Positions 43,650 through 52,156 of a DNA stretch of 64,000 nucleotides are shown here, one piece after another. The DNA comes from JAADHI01 sp964451325. GTDB taxonomy: Bacteria; Nitrospirota; Nitrospiria; SBBL01; JAADHI01. Every line of letters starts with the position of its first letter. Position 1 is the first letter of the stretch. The translations under genes were made by a program, and so were the position numbers. The stretch covers positions 62,001 through 126,000 of the forward strand of contig CAYVHO010000002.1 in the NCBI GenBank assembly GCA_964451325.1. The letters are read 5' to 3'. The notes under the pieces are model-generated. The model saw only the letters and a program-made list of their open reading frames with translations, searched no databases and was not told where the DNA came from.

Positions 43650-45164
43650 ATGCACAAAAACGGAAAGATCTGGTTTTGTTGCCTCTTTATTTGCGCAACC
43701 CTCTCACTTATGGGACGAGACCCCGTCCGGGCACAATCGATTCCAGCGCAAGCGTTTTCTCTCGCCCAAGCCGTCAAAATGGCCCTTATTAACAATATCG
43801 ATATTCAGGTTGAACGCGAAAATATACGTTTACAAACCACAACTTTCAGTCGGGAAGCGGCGCAATTCGACCCCACACTTTCTTTTGAGCTCTACTCAAA
43901 TCGCAGCATTCGCAGCTCAAGCTCTCTCATTGAAACTGGCCCCAGTGGCACAACTCGCATCATTCAAGAAAATCAGCGCTTCGAAGCCGGGATTCAGCAG
44001 CGCTTTCGTACAGGCGGAAGCGCTGACCTCAACTTTCGACAATTCAGGTCAAGTGCTTCTTTTCAATCGGTCAATCCAACCCTTAACGGAGACCTTGTTT
44101 TCTCTTTTACCCAGCCCCTCTTAAAAGACTTTGGCTCAGAAATCACCGAAGGCCCCTTGCGTCTGGCCAATACAAATATAGCGATCTCCCAAGCCACTTT
44201 TGAAGCACAGGTTACACGTCTCATCTTAAATGTAAGCACCACCTACTGGGACTTGGTTTTTCAAATTAAAAACCTTCAGGTGCAACAACAAACTTTGGCA
44301 TCCGCCAAACAACTGCTGATCTCCGGTCAGGCCAAAGTCGCATTAGGCCTCTTGCCCCCCATAGAAATCCTGGTCGCTGAAGCAGCAGTTGCCTCACGTG
44401 AAGAGGCTGTTTTTATCGCCGAGAAAGGGGTAGAGGATATAGAAGATGTATTTAGAATTCTCTTGGATTTGCCCGAACAACACAGGGTGTCTCCCCCGCC
44501 CATTCAACCGACAGATCGTCCCCAGGAACAAGCCCAAAACGCTGACGCCAGTGTTTTGCTTAGGACAGCACTAACAGAACGTCCCGAAATTGCAGAGAAT
44601 CAACTCCTGCTTCAAAATCAACGGCTTTCCAGAACAATCGCTAAAAACCGCCTCTCGCCCTCGCTTGATTTGGTCGGCAGCCTCGGCCTAAGCGGTCTTG
44701 GAAAAGATTTTCCAGATGAAACAGAACAACTGACATCGGGCAGTTTTAATCGATGGGAAGCAGGTCTGGTGCTCTCATTTCCGATTGGAAACCGTTCAGC
44801 GCGCGCAGATTTACAAAGAGAACAGATCAAATTAAAACAAGCCATGTTTGATCAGAAAAAACGTATTCAAGAAATCACCCGTGAGACAAAAGAAGGGTTG
44901 CGACGTGTCAAAACCGACCTGCAACGCATCAAAGCAACAAAACGTGCACAGCTTCTCGCAAAAGAAAAACTTTCGGCAGGCAACGAACGCTTTAAACTGG
45001 GCCTGCTCAGCAGCCATGATCTGCTGGAGTTTCAAGACGACCTTGCCGATGCAAAAGGCAGAGCACTCAAAGCCATTATCGACTATAACAAGTCACTCGC
45101 AAACCTGAGCCACGTCACGGGGACCCTCGGGAAAAAGTACCAGATCGAAACCGTTTCAAGATAA
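43650..45164 (+). CDS. TolC-family outer membrane efflux protein
   Basis: About 504 residues from the ATG preceded by GGGGGAC. A signal peptide (FCCLFICATLSLMGRDPVRA-Q region) leads into two outer-membrane-efflux repeats, with the characteristic starts FSLAQAVKMALINNIDIQVE and RTALTERPEIAENQLLLQNQ, long coiled-coil helices, and a C-terminal LSAGNERFKLGLLSSHDLLE near the end. Such proteins form trimeric outer-membrane channels for type I secretion or RND pumps. No pump or adaptor gene is adjacent, so the partner is unknown. A 45-codon gene follows 15 bases downstream. Confidence 0.9.
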   Translation: MHKNGKIWFCCLFICATLSLMGRDPVRAQSIPAQAFSLAQAVKMALINNIDIQVERENIRLQTTTFSREAAQFDPTLSFELYSNRSIRSSSSLIETGPSGTTRIIQENQRFEAGIQQRFRTGGSADLNFRQFRSSASFQSVNPTLNGDLVFSFTQPLLKDFGSEITEGPLRLANTNIAISQATFEAQVTRLILNVSTTYWDLVFQIKNLQVQQQTLASAKQLLISGQAKVALGLLPPIEILVAEAAVASREEAVFIAEKGVEDIEDVFRILLDLPEQHRVSPPPIQPTDRPQEQAQNADASVLLRTALTERPEIAENQLLLQNQRLSRTIAKNRLSPSLDLVGSLGLSGLGKDFPDETEQLTSGSFNRWEAGLVLSFPIGNRSARADLQREQIKLKQAMFDQKKRIQEITRETKEGLRRVKTDLQRIKATKRAQLLAKEKLSAGNERFKLGLLSSHDLLEFQDDLADAKGRALKAIIDYNKSLANLSHVTGTLGKKYQIETVSR

Positions 45165-45179
45165 AAAAGGACTGCGACA

Positions 45180-45317
45180 ATGGAAGACGACCTAAAAAAA
45201 CAAGGCTACAGCAAAGAAGAAGAATACTTCCATAAACTCAACCAGGCATTGCTCGAAAAATTAAAAAAAGAGATGGAAGAGAAAAATGAGCCCGAACCTG
45301 ACAAAGATGACGCATAA
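45180..45317 (+). CDS. Small acidic helical protein, 45 residues
   Basis: MEDDLKKQGYSKEEEYFHKL, then a charged helix (LLEKLKKEMEEKN) and an acidic tail. AAGGA lies nine bases before the ATG and the gene is 15 bases behind the TolC-like gene, so it is likely co-transcribed. The EEEYFHKLNQ pattern recalls small conserved proteins that are widespread but uncharacterised, with some likeness to ATPase-inhibitor-type helices. I do not recognise a function. Ribosome-binding site, placement and composition all favour a real gene. Confidence 0.65.
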   Translation: MEDDLKKQGYSKEEEYFHKLNQALLEKLKKEMEEKNEPEPDKDDA

Positions 45318-45326
45318 AAATGCAAC

Positions 45327-46058
45327 CTAATCAAAAATCTCGCCACCAAAGATGCGTCTGCGTTTTTTGCCTCGGTCGAGCGGGTGGTCGTAACCCGGCA
45401 AAATCGTAGCATCCACCGAATAAGGCCCGATTTGACTCCAAGTGCCTTTTTTAGCTTCCCCCACAAATTCCATTTCGAGTATCGCCTTTGGACTTTTGTA
45501 GCCATATTTGAAAGGAATAATCACCCGCAGGGGAAAACCGTGTTCATCGCTTAGCGCATCATCATTCATCGTATGCACCAACAGTGTGCGTTTATGGTGT
45601 AGATCTTCTAAGGAAAGATATTCAACATAGCGGTCCGCGCAGCGAAATAACACACCCACCGCTTGCGGGAGTGGACGAACCACCTTTTCCAAGTCAACGA
45701 AAGCGAAACCCGCCCATTTGGCTTTCGCCGACCAGCACTCCACACACTTTACACGAGAAACTTGCGCTTTTAAGGGCAGGGCTTTGATTGCCGACAGAGA
45801 AAGGGCACTCGGGTTTTCACACAAACCACCCACTTTCAGTTGCCAGTCTTCTACTTTAATACGTTTAAAGGATTTGTAATATTGCACATAAAATGTTTTG
45901 TAGATGCCGTCGCGGGTTTTCCCAACATATTTCGAACCCCGCCAAAAACTAAAAATCTCCGCAAAAAGTCGGCGGCCGGGCCAAATAAGAACGGTGAAAA
46001 AACCAAGAATTCCCAATAGAACGCGAGCGATAAAGGTTCTGCGATTGAGCCGCTTCAT
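45327..46058 (-). CDS. Tat-exported molybdopterin oxidoreductase, sulfite oxidase/MsrP fold
   Basis: 243 residues from MKRLNRRTFIARVLLGILGF, a twin-arginine signal (RRTFI) with a hydrophobic stretch. The molybdenum-ligand Cys lies in RVKCVECWSAKAKWAGFAF, followed by SLEDLHHKRTLLVHTMNDDA and DEHGFPLRVIIPFKYGYKS, as in sulfite oxidase-like and MsrP-type enzymes. The usual MsrP partner MsrQ is absent. Its ATG overlaps the stop of the upstream sulfatase-modifying-factor gene by four bases (ATGA), so the two are coupled. It needs molybdenum cofactor, made with moeA elsewhere in the window. The substrate is unknown. Confidence 0.85.
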   Translation of the reverse strand: MKRLNRRTFIARVLLGILGFFTVLIWPGRRLFAEIFSFWRGSKYVGKTRDGIYKTFYVQYYKSFKRIKVEDWQLKVGGLCENPSALSLSAIKALPLKAQVSRVKCVECWSAKAKWAGFAFVDLEKVVRPLPQAVGVLFRCADRYVEYLSLEDLHHKRTLLVHTMNDDALSDEHGFPLRVIIPFKYGYKSPKAILEMEFVGEAKKGTWSQIGPYSVDATILPGYDHPLDRGKKRRRIFGGEIFD

Positions 46059-46702
46059 CGCACACACCGAAAACCGATAAAGATAAACCGCGTTTCAGGG
46101 ACAACACCAAAACCCTCAAAGGTTTTACTGTAATCGTAGTCCAAATGTTCATTCCATAAACCACCCCGCACCCTCTTTTTTGAATTAAAGTCACCTTCTG
46201 TCCATTCCCAGACAGAAGAGGCCATCTCTCGCACGCCATAAACCGAAATATCCTTTCGGTTAAAACCGACCACACGTTTTATCATCCCAGAGATAGAAGG
46301 ATGTGCCCTTTTTCTTAATTTTTTGTTGCCCCAGGGATAAAGACGACCCGCTGTGCCCCGTGCGGCTTTTTCCCATTCGGCTTCGCTTGGCAAACGTTTA
46401 CCCACGCCTTTGCAATAGCGTGAGGCCTCAGACCAAGTCACCTGGCTCACCGGATGGCGCTCTGCACCGGGTGGAAAAACATGTCCAGGAAAAAACAATA
46501 TGAAATCGGCATTTTTCACTTCGAAAATATCCATCCAAAACGCACCAACAAACACCCTTCTTTGCGCAGTCTCCGAGCCTTCTCCCCCTCCCATCATAAA
46601 ATCACCCACTGGCACCTGAACCATTTCGGTCGCAAACGTGCCTCTTGCAGACAACAACACCAAGCACCCCATCATTAAAAATAGAACAATTCGCTTCATC
46701 AT
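46055..46702 (-). CDS. Sulfatase-modifying-factor (SUMF1/FGE-fold) exported protein
   Basis: 215 residues with a signal peptide (MMKRIVLFLMMGCLVLLSAR, cut probably after TFA). The fold is shown by MVQVPVGDFMMGGGEGSE, HPVSQVTWSEASRYC, KRLPSEAEWEKAARG, YPWGN and the final IGFRCVR. The two active-site cysteines of true formylglycine-generating enzymes, near the RGGSW-like motif, are missing (RVRGGLWNEHLDYDYS here). It is therefore probably not a sulfatase activator. It is coupled to the Tat-exported molybdoenzyme downstream and may be a periplasmic partner of it (inference). Confidence 0.85.
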   Translation of the reverse strand: MMKRIVLFLMMGCLVLLSARGTFATEMVQVPVGDFMMGGGEGSETAQRRVFVGAFWMDIFEVKNADFILFFPGHVFPPGAERHPVSQVTWSEASRYCKGVGKRLPSEAEWEKAARGTAGRLYPWGNKKLRKRAHPSISGMIKRVVGFNRKDISVYGVREMASSVWEWTEGDFNSKKRVRGGLWNEHLDYDYSKTFEGFGVVPETRFIFIGFRCVR

Positions 46703-46862
46703 AAAAACCCCATGAACACACCCACAAAAATACCCGAGTCCGCACAGTTTGCACCAAGATTGTGGACATAATTACACTAGACAAGTATAGGCTAATTTTT
46801 ATAGACTTATTGGATTATCCCCGTGATCTCTACACCCCCAACAGCAGAGAGGTTTGAATACG

Positions 46863-47603
46863 ATGAGGATCGTTACGTCAGGAATGAGTGATGTCGGTTG
46901 TGTCCGTGCGTCGAACGAAGATAGTTTTGGGCTATTTCACGACTTGGATCTTTTTGTTGTTGCAGATGGAATGGGAGGACATGCTGCGGGAGAAGTGGCC
47001 AGTAAAATGGCGGTTGAGCAAATCGAAAGCTACTTTAGAAAAACGGCGGAGAATCCCTCAGCAGAACCACCGAAAAACAACAAGGAACGTCTCTCAAAAG
47101 CCATTTTGTATGCCAATCTGCAAATTTTCGAAACAGGGACTTCAAATCCAAAATTCAATGGCATGGGCACAACCGTCGTTGCCCTGCTCACAAACCAGGA
47201 AGAATCCATCGTGGGTTTTGTGGGAGACAGCCGTCTCTACCTGCTCCGAGACAATACCATTGAGCAATTAACACACGACCACTCCATGGTCAACGACTAT
47301 GTAAAAAAAGGCTTGCTCACACCAGAAGCGGCGGAACATCACCCGCAAAAACACGTCTTAAGCCGGGCCATGGGAACAGGCCCTGAAGTCGCAGTGGAAG
47401 TCTCTTCACGGACACCACAACTTGGAGACACCTACCTGCTTTGCTCCGATGGGTTAAGCAACAAACTGAGCAGCGCTGATATGTGTCAGATCGTTGGAAA
47501 CAGCAAAGACTTAGACGCCGCCAGCAAAAATTTGATTCAAGAGGCCATTCAGGCAGGGGGAGAAGACAACATTACCGTACTTCTGCTCTCTTATGTTGAA
47601 TAA
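46863..47603 (+). CDS. PP2C-type protein serine/threonine phosphatase
   Basis: About 246 residues. Metal-binding motifs of the PPM family are complete: ASNEDSFG, VADGMGGHAAGE, GMGTTVVALL, VGDSRLYLLRD, LLCSDGLSNKLS and GGEDNITVLL. It is of the short Stp/PrpC kind that counters Hanks-type kinases; no kinase gene is in the window. The ATG with GAGAGG upstream is preferred over a TTG three codons earlier. Its 3' end overlaps the convergent ribE by 13 bases. Confidence 0.92.
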   Translation: MRIVTSGMSDVGCVRASNEDSFGLFHDLDLFVVADGMGGHAAGEVASKMAVEQIESYFRKTAENPSAEPPKNNKERLSKAILYANLQIFETGTSNPKFNGMGTTVVALLTNQEESIVGFVGDSRLYLLRDNTIEQLTHDHSMVNDYVKKGLLTPEAAEHHPQKHVLSRAMGTGPEVAVEVSSRTPQLGDTYLLCSDGLSNKLSSADMCQIVGNSKDLDAASKNLIQEAIQAGGEDNITVLLLSYVE

Positions 47604-48205
47604 GGGGTGCCCACAAGCCCCCCTTCCAACAGTCTTGCAACATAACGTGCAATCAAATCACTTTCCAAATTTAGCCATTCCCCAACTGATTTAACCCCTA
47701 AAGTCGTCATTTCCGCTGTATGTGGAATCATACAAACTTCCAATGTTTTTTCAGAAATCTGGTTGATCGTCATGCTCACACCATCAAGTGCAATCGAGCC
47801 TTTTGCCACACAATGTTTCAGAACTTGGGCGGGGATCTCAATCGTCATGATAATTGCATTCTGCAAAGGTGTTTTTGAGACGATTTGACCCAGGCCTTCG
47901 ACATGCCCTGAAACCATATGCCCACCGAGACGATCATTCAAACACATTGCACGTTCAAGATTAACCCGATTCCCGGGTTTTAAATTTCCCAAATTCGTCA
48001 AACGACGTGTTTCGGGGGAGACATCACAGGAAAAGCAGTTTTCCATCAAATTGAGCACGGTCATGCAAGCCCCGTTGATGGTCACGCTTTCACCTGTTTT
48101 TAGCCCTTCCGTCACAACCTTCGCCTCAATGGTCAGACGATGCATCTCCTCCCTTTCAAGAAAGGCTTTAACACGCCCCATTTCTTCGATAATTCCTGTA
48201 AACAT
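47591..48205 (-). CDS. ribE: Riboflavin synthase alpha subunit
   Basis: 204 residues made of two lumazine-binding barrels. The first starts MFTGIIEEMG and carries SVTINGACMTVL and FSCDVSPETRRLTNL; the second starts GHMVSGHVEGLG with SIALDGVSMTINQ. The enzyme dismutates two 6,7-dimethyl-8-ribityllumazine molecules to riboflavin. It lies downstream of ribD on the same strand with an esterase gene in between. No FMN riboswitch was recognised in the leader of this cluster. Confidence 0.95.
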   Translation of the reverse strand: MFTGIIEEMGRVKAFLEREEMHRLTIEAKVVTEGLKTGESVTINGACMTVLNLMENCFSCDVSPETRRLTNLGNLKPGNRVNLERAMCLNDRLGGHMVSGHVEGLGQIVSKTPLQNAIIMTIEIPAQVLKHCVAKGSIALDGVSMTINQISEKTLEVCMIPHTAEMTTLGVKSVGEWLNLESDLIARYVARLLEGGLVGTPYST

Positions 48206-48236
48206 AACATTCCTTATTGATCACGATTCGGTGTTT

Positions 48237-49523
48237 TTATTGAGATAAATCAATCTGAACAGAAGCCGAATAAAGAGACACATCGTCTCCTCGACGCTTG
48301 GCTTCCTTCAGCAAGAAAGCGGGGCTTTCTGCCAATCGTCCTTCAAAATGCGCTTTTCCATTGACCACAACACGCACAGGCTTGGAAAAATCGACTAAAA
48401 TATGATTGAAAAATAAGGTAAATTTCCCCACACGTGTACTCTCAACCCTTACAGTATTGCCCTCGATTTCAGCCGTTAAACGCGCAAAAGAACCGTTTTT
48501 GACGAGCTCTACCTCGTCGTTATTAAAAAGGGATTTTTGCACATCTGCGACCTTGCCCGCGGTTTGATTGATTTCCGTCCAATAAAACGGGGCCAGGTGA
48601 TTCACATCTCGAACCGACTCAATACGGGCGGGCATTGAAATACGACGCTGTGCATCAAACCACTTAACCAGCGCAGGGAGTTCTTCTCTGGGAAAAAAAT
48701 GGCCGCCCGCCTGCGGATGTTCTTTGCCATGTTCGCGGTAAGTGTGGGCGATTCCCGCATCCTTAAGATAAGCACTCAAGTCTTGAGAAAGCCGCACCGG
48801 CATCACTTGATCGTGCGCACCATGAATAATATAAATTCCTGTCGAAGAAAAGTTGTCTAAAAAAGGAAAGATCTCATCGGGGATCCCCCCCGCCATGGGT
48901 GCAATTGCCGCAAAACGATCTGCGTGAAACATGCCGACCAAATAAACTCCGATCCCCCCATTCGACATCCCGGTCAAAAAAATTTTTTCAGGGTTGATGT
49001 GATACTCAGAAGAAACGGCATCCATGACATCCAAAACCAGGGTTTCTCCCTGCCTGGACCACCAGGCCCCACCCTGAATGGTTGGACAAACCAAAATCGC
49101 ATTCGCACCCAATCGGGATTTCCAGCGATCAATATAAGAATCCCCCACAAAACCAGCCCCATGCAAACAAATGATCAAGGGATAACTTTTTTTAGCATCG
49201 TAATTTTTTGGAACATGCATGGCGTAGCTCATCTCGTAGCCTGCCACTTCAATCGACTTATGCAAAGATCCCGTAGAAGGTTTTTCAGGATAGCGCCGTC
49301 CCGTTTGTATCGCTTCTTCAAGATTTAATATGGTGAGTTTCGGATGCGCCAGCACATCCTTCAAAAAAGCTGCAGACTGCTCGGCATTATTTGAAAGCAG
49401 GTACTGTTGCACAATGAGATTAAAATCTTCGTTTGAACTGGAGACCGCCTCAGCTTTTACCTCGGCAGTGACACCACAAAAAACCATGAAGATCATGAAA
49501 AATAAACGGATACTTATACGCAT
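48237..49523 (-). CDS. Exported alpha/beta-hydrolase (esterase/peptidase-like)
   Basis: About 428 residues from the ATG with GAGAGGGG upstream; signal peptide MRISIRLFFMIFMVFCGVTA. The oxyanion segment is PLIICLHGAGF near residue 115, the nucleophile elbow GMSNGG (LTGMSNGGIGVYLVG), then HGAHDQVMPV with the Asp and a His further on (GGHFFPREEL). It resembles PHB depolymerase/phospholipase-like exported hydrolases. The C-terminal 100 residues form a beta-rich add-on (FTLFFNHILVDFSKPVRVVV). Placement between ribD and ribE is unexplained. The substrate cannot be assigned. Confidence 0.85.
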   Translation of the reverse strand: MRISIRLFFMIFMVFCGVTAEVKAEAVSSSNEDFNLIVQQYLLSNNAEQSAAFLKDVLAHPKLTILNLEEAIQTGRRYPEKPSTGSLHKSIEVAGYEMSYAMHVPKNYDAKKSYPLIICLHGAGFVGDSYIDRWKSRLGANAILVCPTIQGGAWWSRQGETLVLDVMDAVSSEYHINPEKIFLTGMSNGGIGVYLVGMFHADRFAAIAPMAGGIPDEIFPFLDNFSSTGIYIIHGAHDQVMPVRLSQDLSAYLKDAGIAHTYREHGKEHPQAGGHFFPREELPALVKWFDAQRRISMPARIESVRDVNHLAPFYWTEINQTAGKVADVQKSLFNNDEVELVKNGSFARLTAEIEGNTVRVESTRVGKFTLFFNHILVDFSKPVRVVVNGKAHFEGRLAESPAFLLKEAKRRGDDVSLYSASVQIDLSQ

Positions 49524-49605
49524 TGCCATCCCCTCTCCCTGATTGAAGTGTTCTGCCACTATCCCAAGTATAGCTTATGCACGATTTTAATGATCCCGAA
49601 AAACC

Positions 49606-50709
49606 TTATTTTTTCAGCCGACCCTCGACACGGATGTCATCTCCCATGCGTCGCACCTTCATATCTTTCAGCACAGGCGCTAAGGCAAGACGGGGCAAGG
49701 CCCGACCCGTGACCACACCCTTTGCATCTGCGCCACACAAAAACCGGGGTGAGATGTAAAAAATGACACGATCCACACAGCCTGAACGCAAGGCAATGCC
49801 GTTCACAATCCCTCCCCCTTCGACCAAAAGATGTGTAATGCCATGTTGAGCCAAATCATGCAGAATCGCCTCAAAAGGCATTTCTTGCCCCTGAAGGGCG
49901 ATTTTTCGGACAAGCACGCCCTTTCCCTCTAGGGCCTTAAGCGCTCGCACTGCGCCCCCCTCTGTCGTCAAAATGACCGTCGGGGTATCCCGAGCTGTTT
50001 TCACCAACTGAGCGGAAAGCGGCATTTTCAAATGGGGATCAAGGACAACACGTGTCGGATTTTTGCCCTTAACCTTCCGAAGCCTCAGCATGGGATCATC
50101 GGCCAGTACCGTGCCAATGCCCACCAAAACACCATCGGCTTTGGCACGAAGCCGATCGACTTCAAGCCGGGCCTTTTCTCCGCTGATCCATTTAGATTCA
50201 CCCGAGGCCGTTGCGATACGTCCATCCAAAGTCATCGCCGCTTTTAATGTCACAAAAGGCTGTCCTGTTTTCATATTTTTGATAAAAACTTCGTTCAAGG
50301 CTTCCGCTGCTTCGCGAAGCAGCCCCTGCTCCACCTGAATGCCTGCCGCTTTGAGTTTTTGAAAACCCTGACCGGAGACCCTGGGGTTTGGATCTTCCAT
50401 CGCGGAAATGACTTTCAAAATCCCACTTTTTATGATGGCCTCGGTACAAGGGGCTGTCCTTTTTTTTGTATGGCAACAAGGCTCGAGCGTCGTATAAAGC
50501 GTTGCACCTTTGCTCAAGTCTCCCGCAGCCTGCAAGGCCAGTATTTCCGCATGGGCTTTTCCGGCTGCATGATGATAGCCTTCCCCGACGACCTCTCCCT
50601 CGCGCACCACGACGGCACCCACCATGGGATTGGGGCTTGTGCGACCGCGTGCCTTTTTTGCAAGATAAAGCGCACGTTTTAGATAAAAAAGACCTGAAAC
50701 ATCTGACAT
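49606..50709 (-). CDS. ribD: Bifunctional diaminohydroxyphosphoribosylaminopyrimidine deaminase / 5-amino-6-(5-phosphoribosylamino)uracil reductase
   Basis: 367 residues. N-terminal deaminase with the zinc motif HAE (GKAHAEILAL) and PCCHTKKRTAPC. The C-terminal reductase shows KAAMTLDGRIATASGESKWI, ADGVLVGIGTVLADDP and LVEGGG. Two consecutive steps of riboflavin synthesis from GTP. First gene of a minus-strand run with the esterase and ribE. ribBA and ribH are not in the window. Confidence 0.96.
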   Translation of the reverse strand: MSDVSGLFYLKRALYLAKKARGRTSPNPMVGAVVVREGEVVGEGYHHAAGKAHAEILALQAAGDLSKGATLYTTLEPCCHTKKRTAPCTEAIIKSGILKVISAMEDPNPRVSGQGFQKLKAAGIQVEQGLLREAAEALNEVFIKNMKTGQPFVTLKAAMTLDGRIATASGESKWISGEKARLEVDRLRAKADGVLVGIGTVLADDPMLRLRKVKGKNPTRVVLDPHLKMPLSAQLVKTARDTPTVILTTEGGAVRALKALEGKGVLVRKIALQGQEMPFEAILHDLAQHGITHLLVEGGGIVNGIALRSGCVDRVIFYISPRFLCGADAKGVVTGRALPRLALAPVLKDMKVRRMGDDIRVEGRLKK

Positions 50710-50945
50710 CTTTTTACTATATAAATCATACGCTCATCCTGTCAATCTGAGCCGCCTCTTTAGAAAAAAATAGCCTTTGCCTTTGATGATTTGACAGGGA
50801 TTGAGAAAGCCCGTGAATCGCACAGAAACCTGCCACCTTTTGCCTGCGGATGAATCAAGACCCGCTCTGGATTCCACTGCTTCATTATGATATAAAGCAT
50901 GTCTTAAATTGTCGGCTGAAAATGCCTCACTATTTTGAACATCCA

Positions 50946-51038
50946 GGAGAGATGGCCGAGCGGCTGAAGGCAACGGTTTGCTAAACCGTCGTAGGGGGTT
51001 AACCTCTACCCAGGGTTCGAATCCCTGTCTCTCCGCCA
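50946..51038 (+). tRNA. tRNA-Ser (anticodon GCT)
   Basis: Long variable arm typical of class II tRNA. Acceptor GGAGAGA pairs with TCTCTCC, the anticodon loop is TTTGCTAAA, and the T-arm carries GGTTCGAATCC. G discriminator with encoded CCA. Read by cloverleaf; no mismatches in the stems that matter. Confidence 0.95.
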
Positions 51039-51061
51039 GAATTTCCGAAAAAGGGAGCGTC

Positions 51062-51616
51062 ATGAAACAAGCACAGCACGTATTCGTTACACTGGCCTTT
51101 ATTTTTTTAATCTCTTGCAACAAGTCTGAACCCGGTTATTCTGTTGAAACCTCAAGCGCTGACGCTGTTTCATCGCTTCAAACCGAGGTCACGCCCATTC
51201 AATCGCCTATGCCTCCCCCTTTACGTGGCGGTGCACACAATGATATTCCAGATCTCAGCGGCGGAAAAGTTATTGTGCCTGACATGGTCAAAGGCAAATG
51301 GAAGGGCGTTGTTTTCATGCTGGAAGACAAAATCAGTCATGCCATTACAGAACACACCGTCAATATCGGTGACGAATGGACCATCCCGAATTCAGACATC
51401 AAAGTAAAGACAGACATTTTTCTGCCCGACCTGATTATCCAAGGCACGATTTTCACCTCGGTCAGCAATGAGCTGAAAAATCCTGCGATTCACGTCATTA
51501 TCTCGGAAAAAGGAAAAGAACTTTTTACAGGTTGGTTGTTTTCGCTTTTCCCAGGCATGCATTCCTTTCAGCACGATCAATTTGCGGTGACCCTGAAAGA
51601 CGTCATCCCCTCTTAA
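51062..51616 (+). CDS. Lipoprotein with DUF2155-like domain
   Basis: 184 residues from the ATG with GGGAG upstream. The lipoprotein signal MKQAQHVFVTLAFIFLISC puts the lipidation Cys near residue 19. After a low-complexity stretch, the C-terminal 100 residues show the DUF2155-like pattern: KGVVFMLEDKISHA, then HTVNIGDEWTIPN, then LFTGWLFSLFPGMHSFQHDQ and FAVTLKDV. The function of that family is unknown. The gene lies between two tRNA genes, nine bases before tRNA-Arg. Confidence 0.75.
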   Translation: MKQAQHVFVTLAFIFLISCNKSEPGYSVETSSADAVSSLQTEVTPIQSPMPPPLRGGAHNDIPDLSGGKVIVPDMVKGKWKGVVFMLEDKISHAITEHTVNIGDEWTIPNSDIKVKTDIFLPDLIIQGTIFTSVSNELKNPAIHVIISEKGKELFTGWLFSLFPGMHSFQHDQFAVTLKDVIPS

Positions 51617-51624
51617 AATGTGTC

Positions 51625-51701
51625 GCGCCCATAGCTCAGTTGGATAGAGTACTTGACTACGAATCAAGGGGTCGGGAGTTCGAATCTCTCTGGGCGCACC
51701 A
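51625..51701 (+). tRNA. tRNA-Arg (anticodon ACG)
   Basis: Acceptor GCGCCCA pairs with TGGGCGC; anticodon stem CTTGA/TCAAG around CTACGAA; T-loop GTTCGAATC; A discriminator and encoded CCA. ACG is the tRNA normally edited to inosine by TadA. A decayed SIR2-like gene begins just beyond its 3' end, which fits use of this tRNA as an integration site. Confidence 0.95.
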
Positions 51702-51732
51702 TTTTATATTTAGGGGAGGGCCTTTTTACCGT

Positions 51733-52156
51733 TCAAACTCCCTCATTTCTCAAATAGGACAATCTATCCGTAAAAGCGAGTTTTAACACCGCATGTTTGT
51801 CCTCTAACCGATCAGATTCCCATAGATTACAAGGACTTGCTAAAAAGTCCATCGCCGTTTGAACTGAGAAGTGCGAGTATAATGGCAAGTTTCCCGGTTT
51901 GGGAAAATTCATGATTCCGGGCCAGAAATAAATCAATTGATTCAGTGCTGGATTTTTCAAATTTTTCAGCAAGTGACTCAGCGTGTTCAATCACCTTGAA
52001 TTTCTCTTCATCGTCTATCTCAAGAAATGAAATCCTTTTACCAAGCTTTCGCAAGGGGTTTCCGCAAATCTCTAGGCGAAGCTGAGCCCCCGTGGGATAA
52101 CCATAAGGGACGCTTGCACCTGCACCCAAAATAAAAACGGTTTTTTATTTAATCAT
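51733..52156 (-). pseudogene. Decayed SIR2-like (VFILGAGAS) protein gene beside tRNA-Arg
   Basis: Reading from 52156 gives M-I-K, a TAA stop (52147-52145), then KTVFILGAGASVPYGYPTGA, the N-terminal nucleotide-binding motif of SIR2-like proteins common in anti-phage and other accessory loci. The frame stays open to SSNGDGLFSKSL and stops at 51827. The continuation lies in another frame (SPCNLWESDRLEDKHAVLKL, FTDRLSYLRNEGV), so there is also a frameshift near 51850. About 130 codons remain. It ends 31 bases from tRNA-Arg. Clearly non-functional. Confidence 0.65.

Noticed and set aside
47604..50750. FMN riboswitch in the riboflavin cluster leader
   Set aside because: The conserved RFN-element core could not be found upstream of ribD; the available leader before tRNA-Ser is short.
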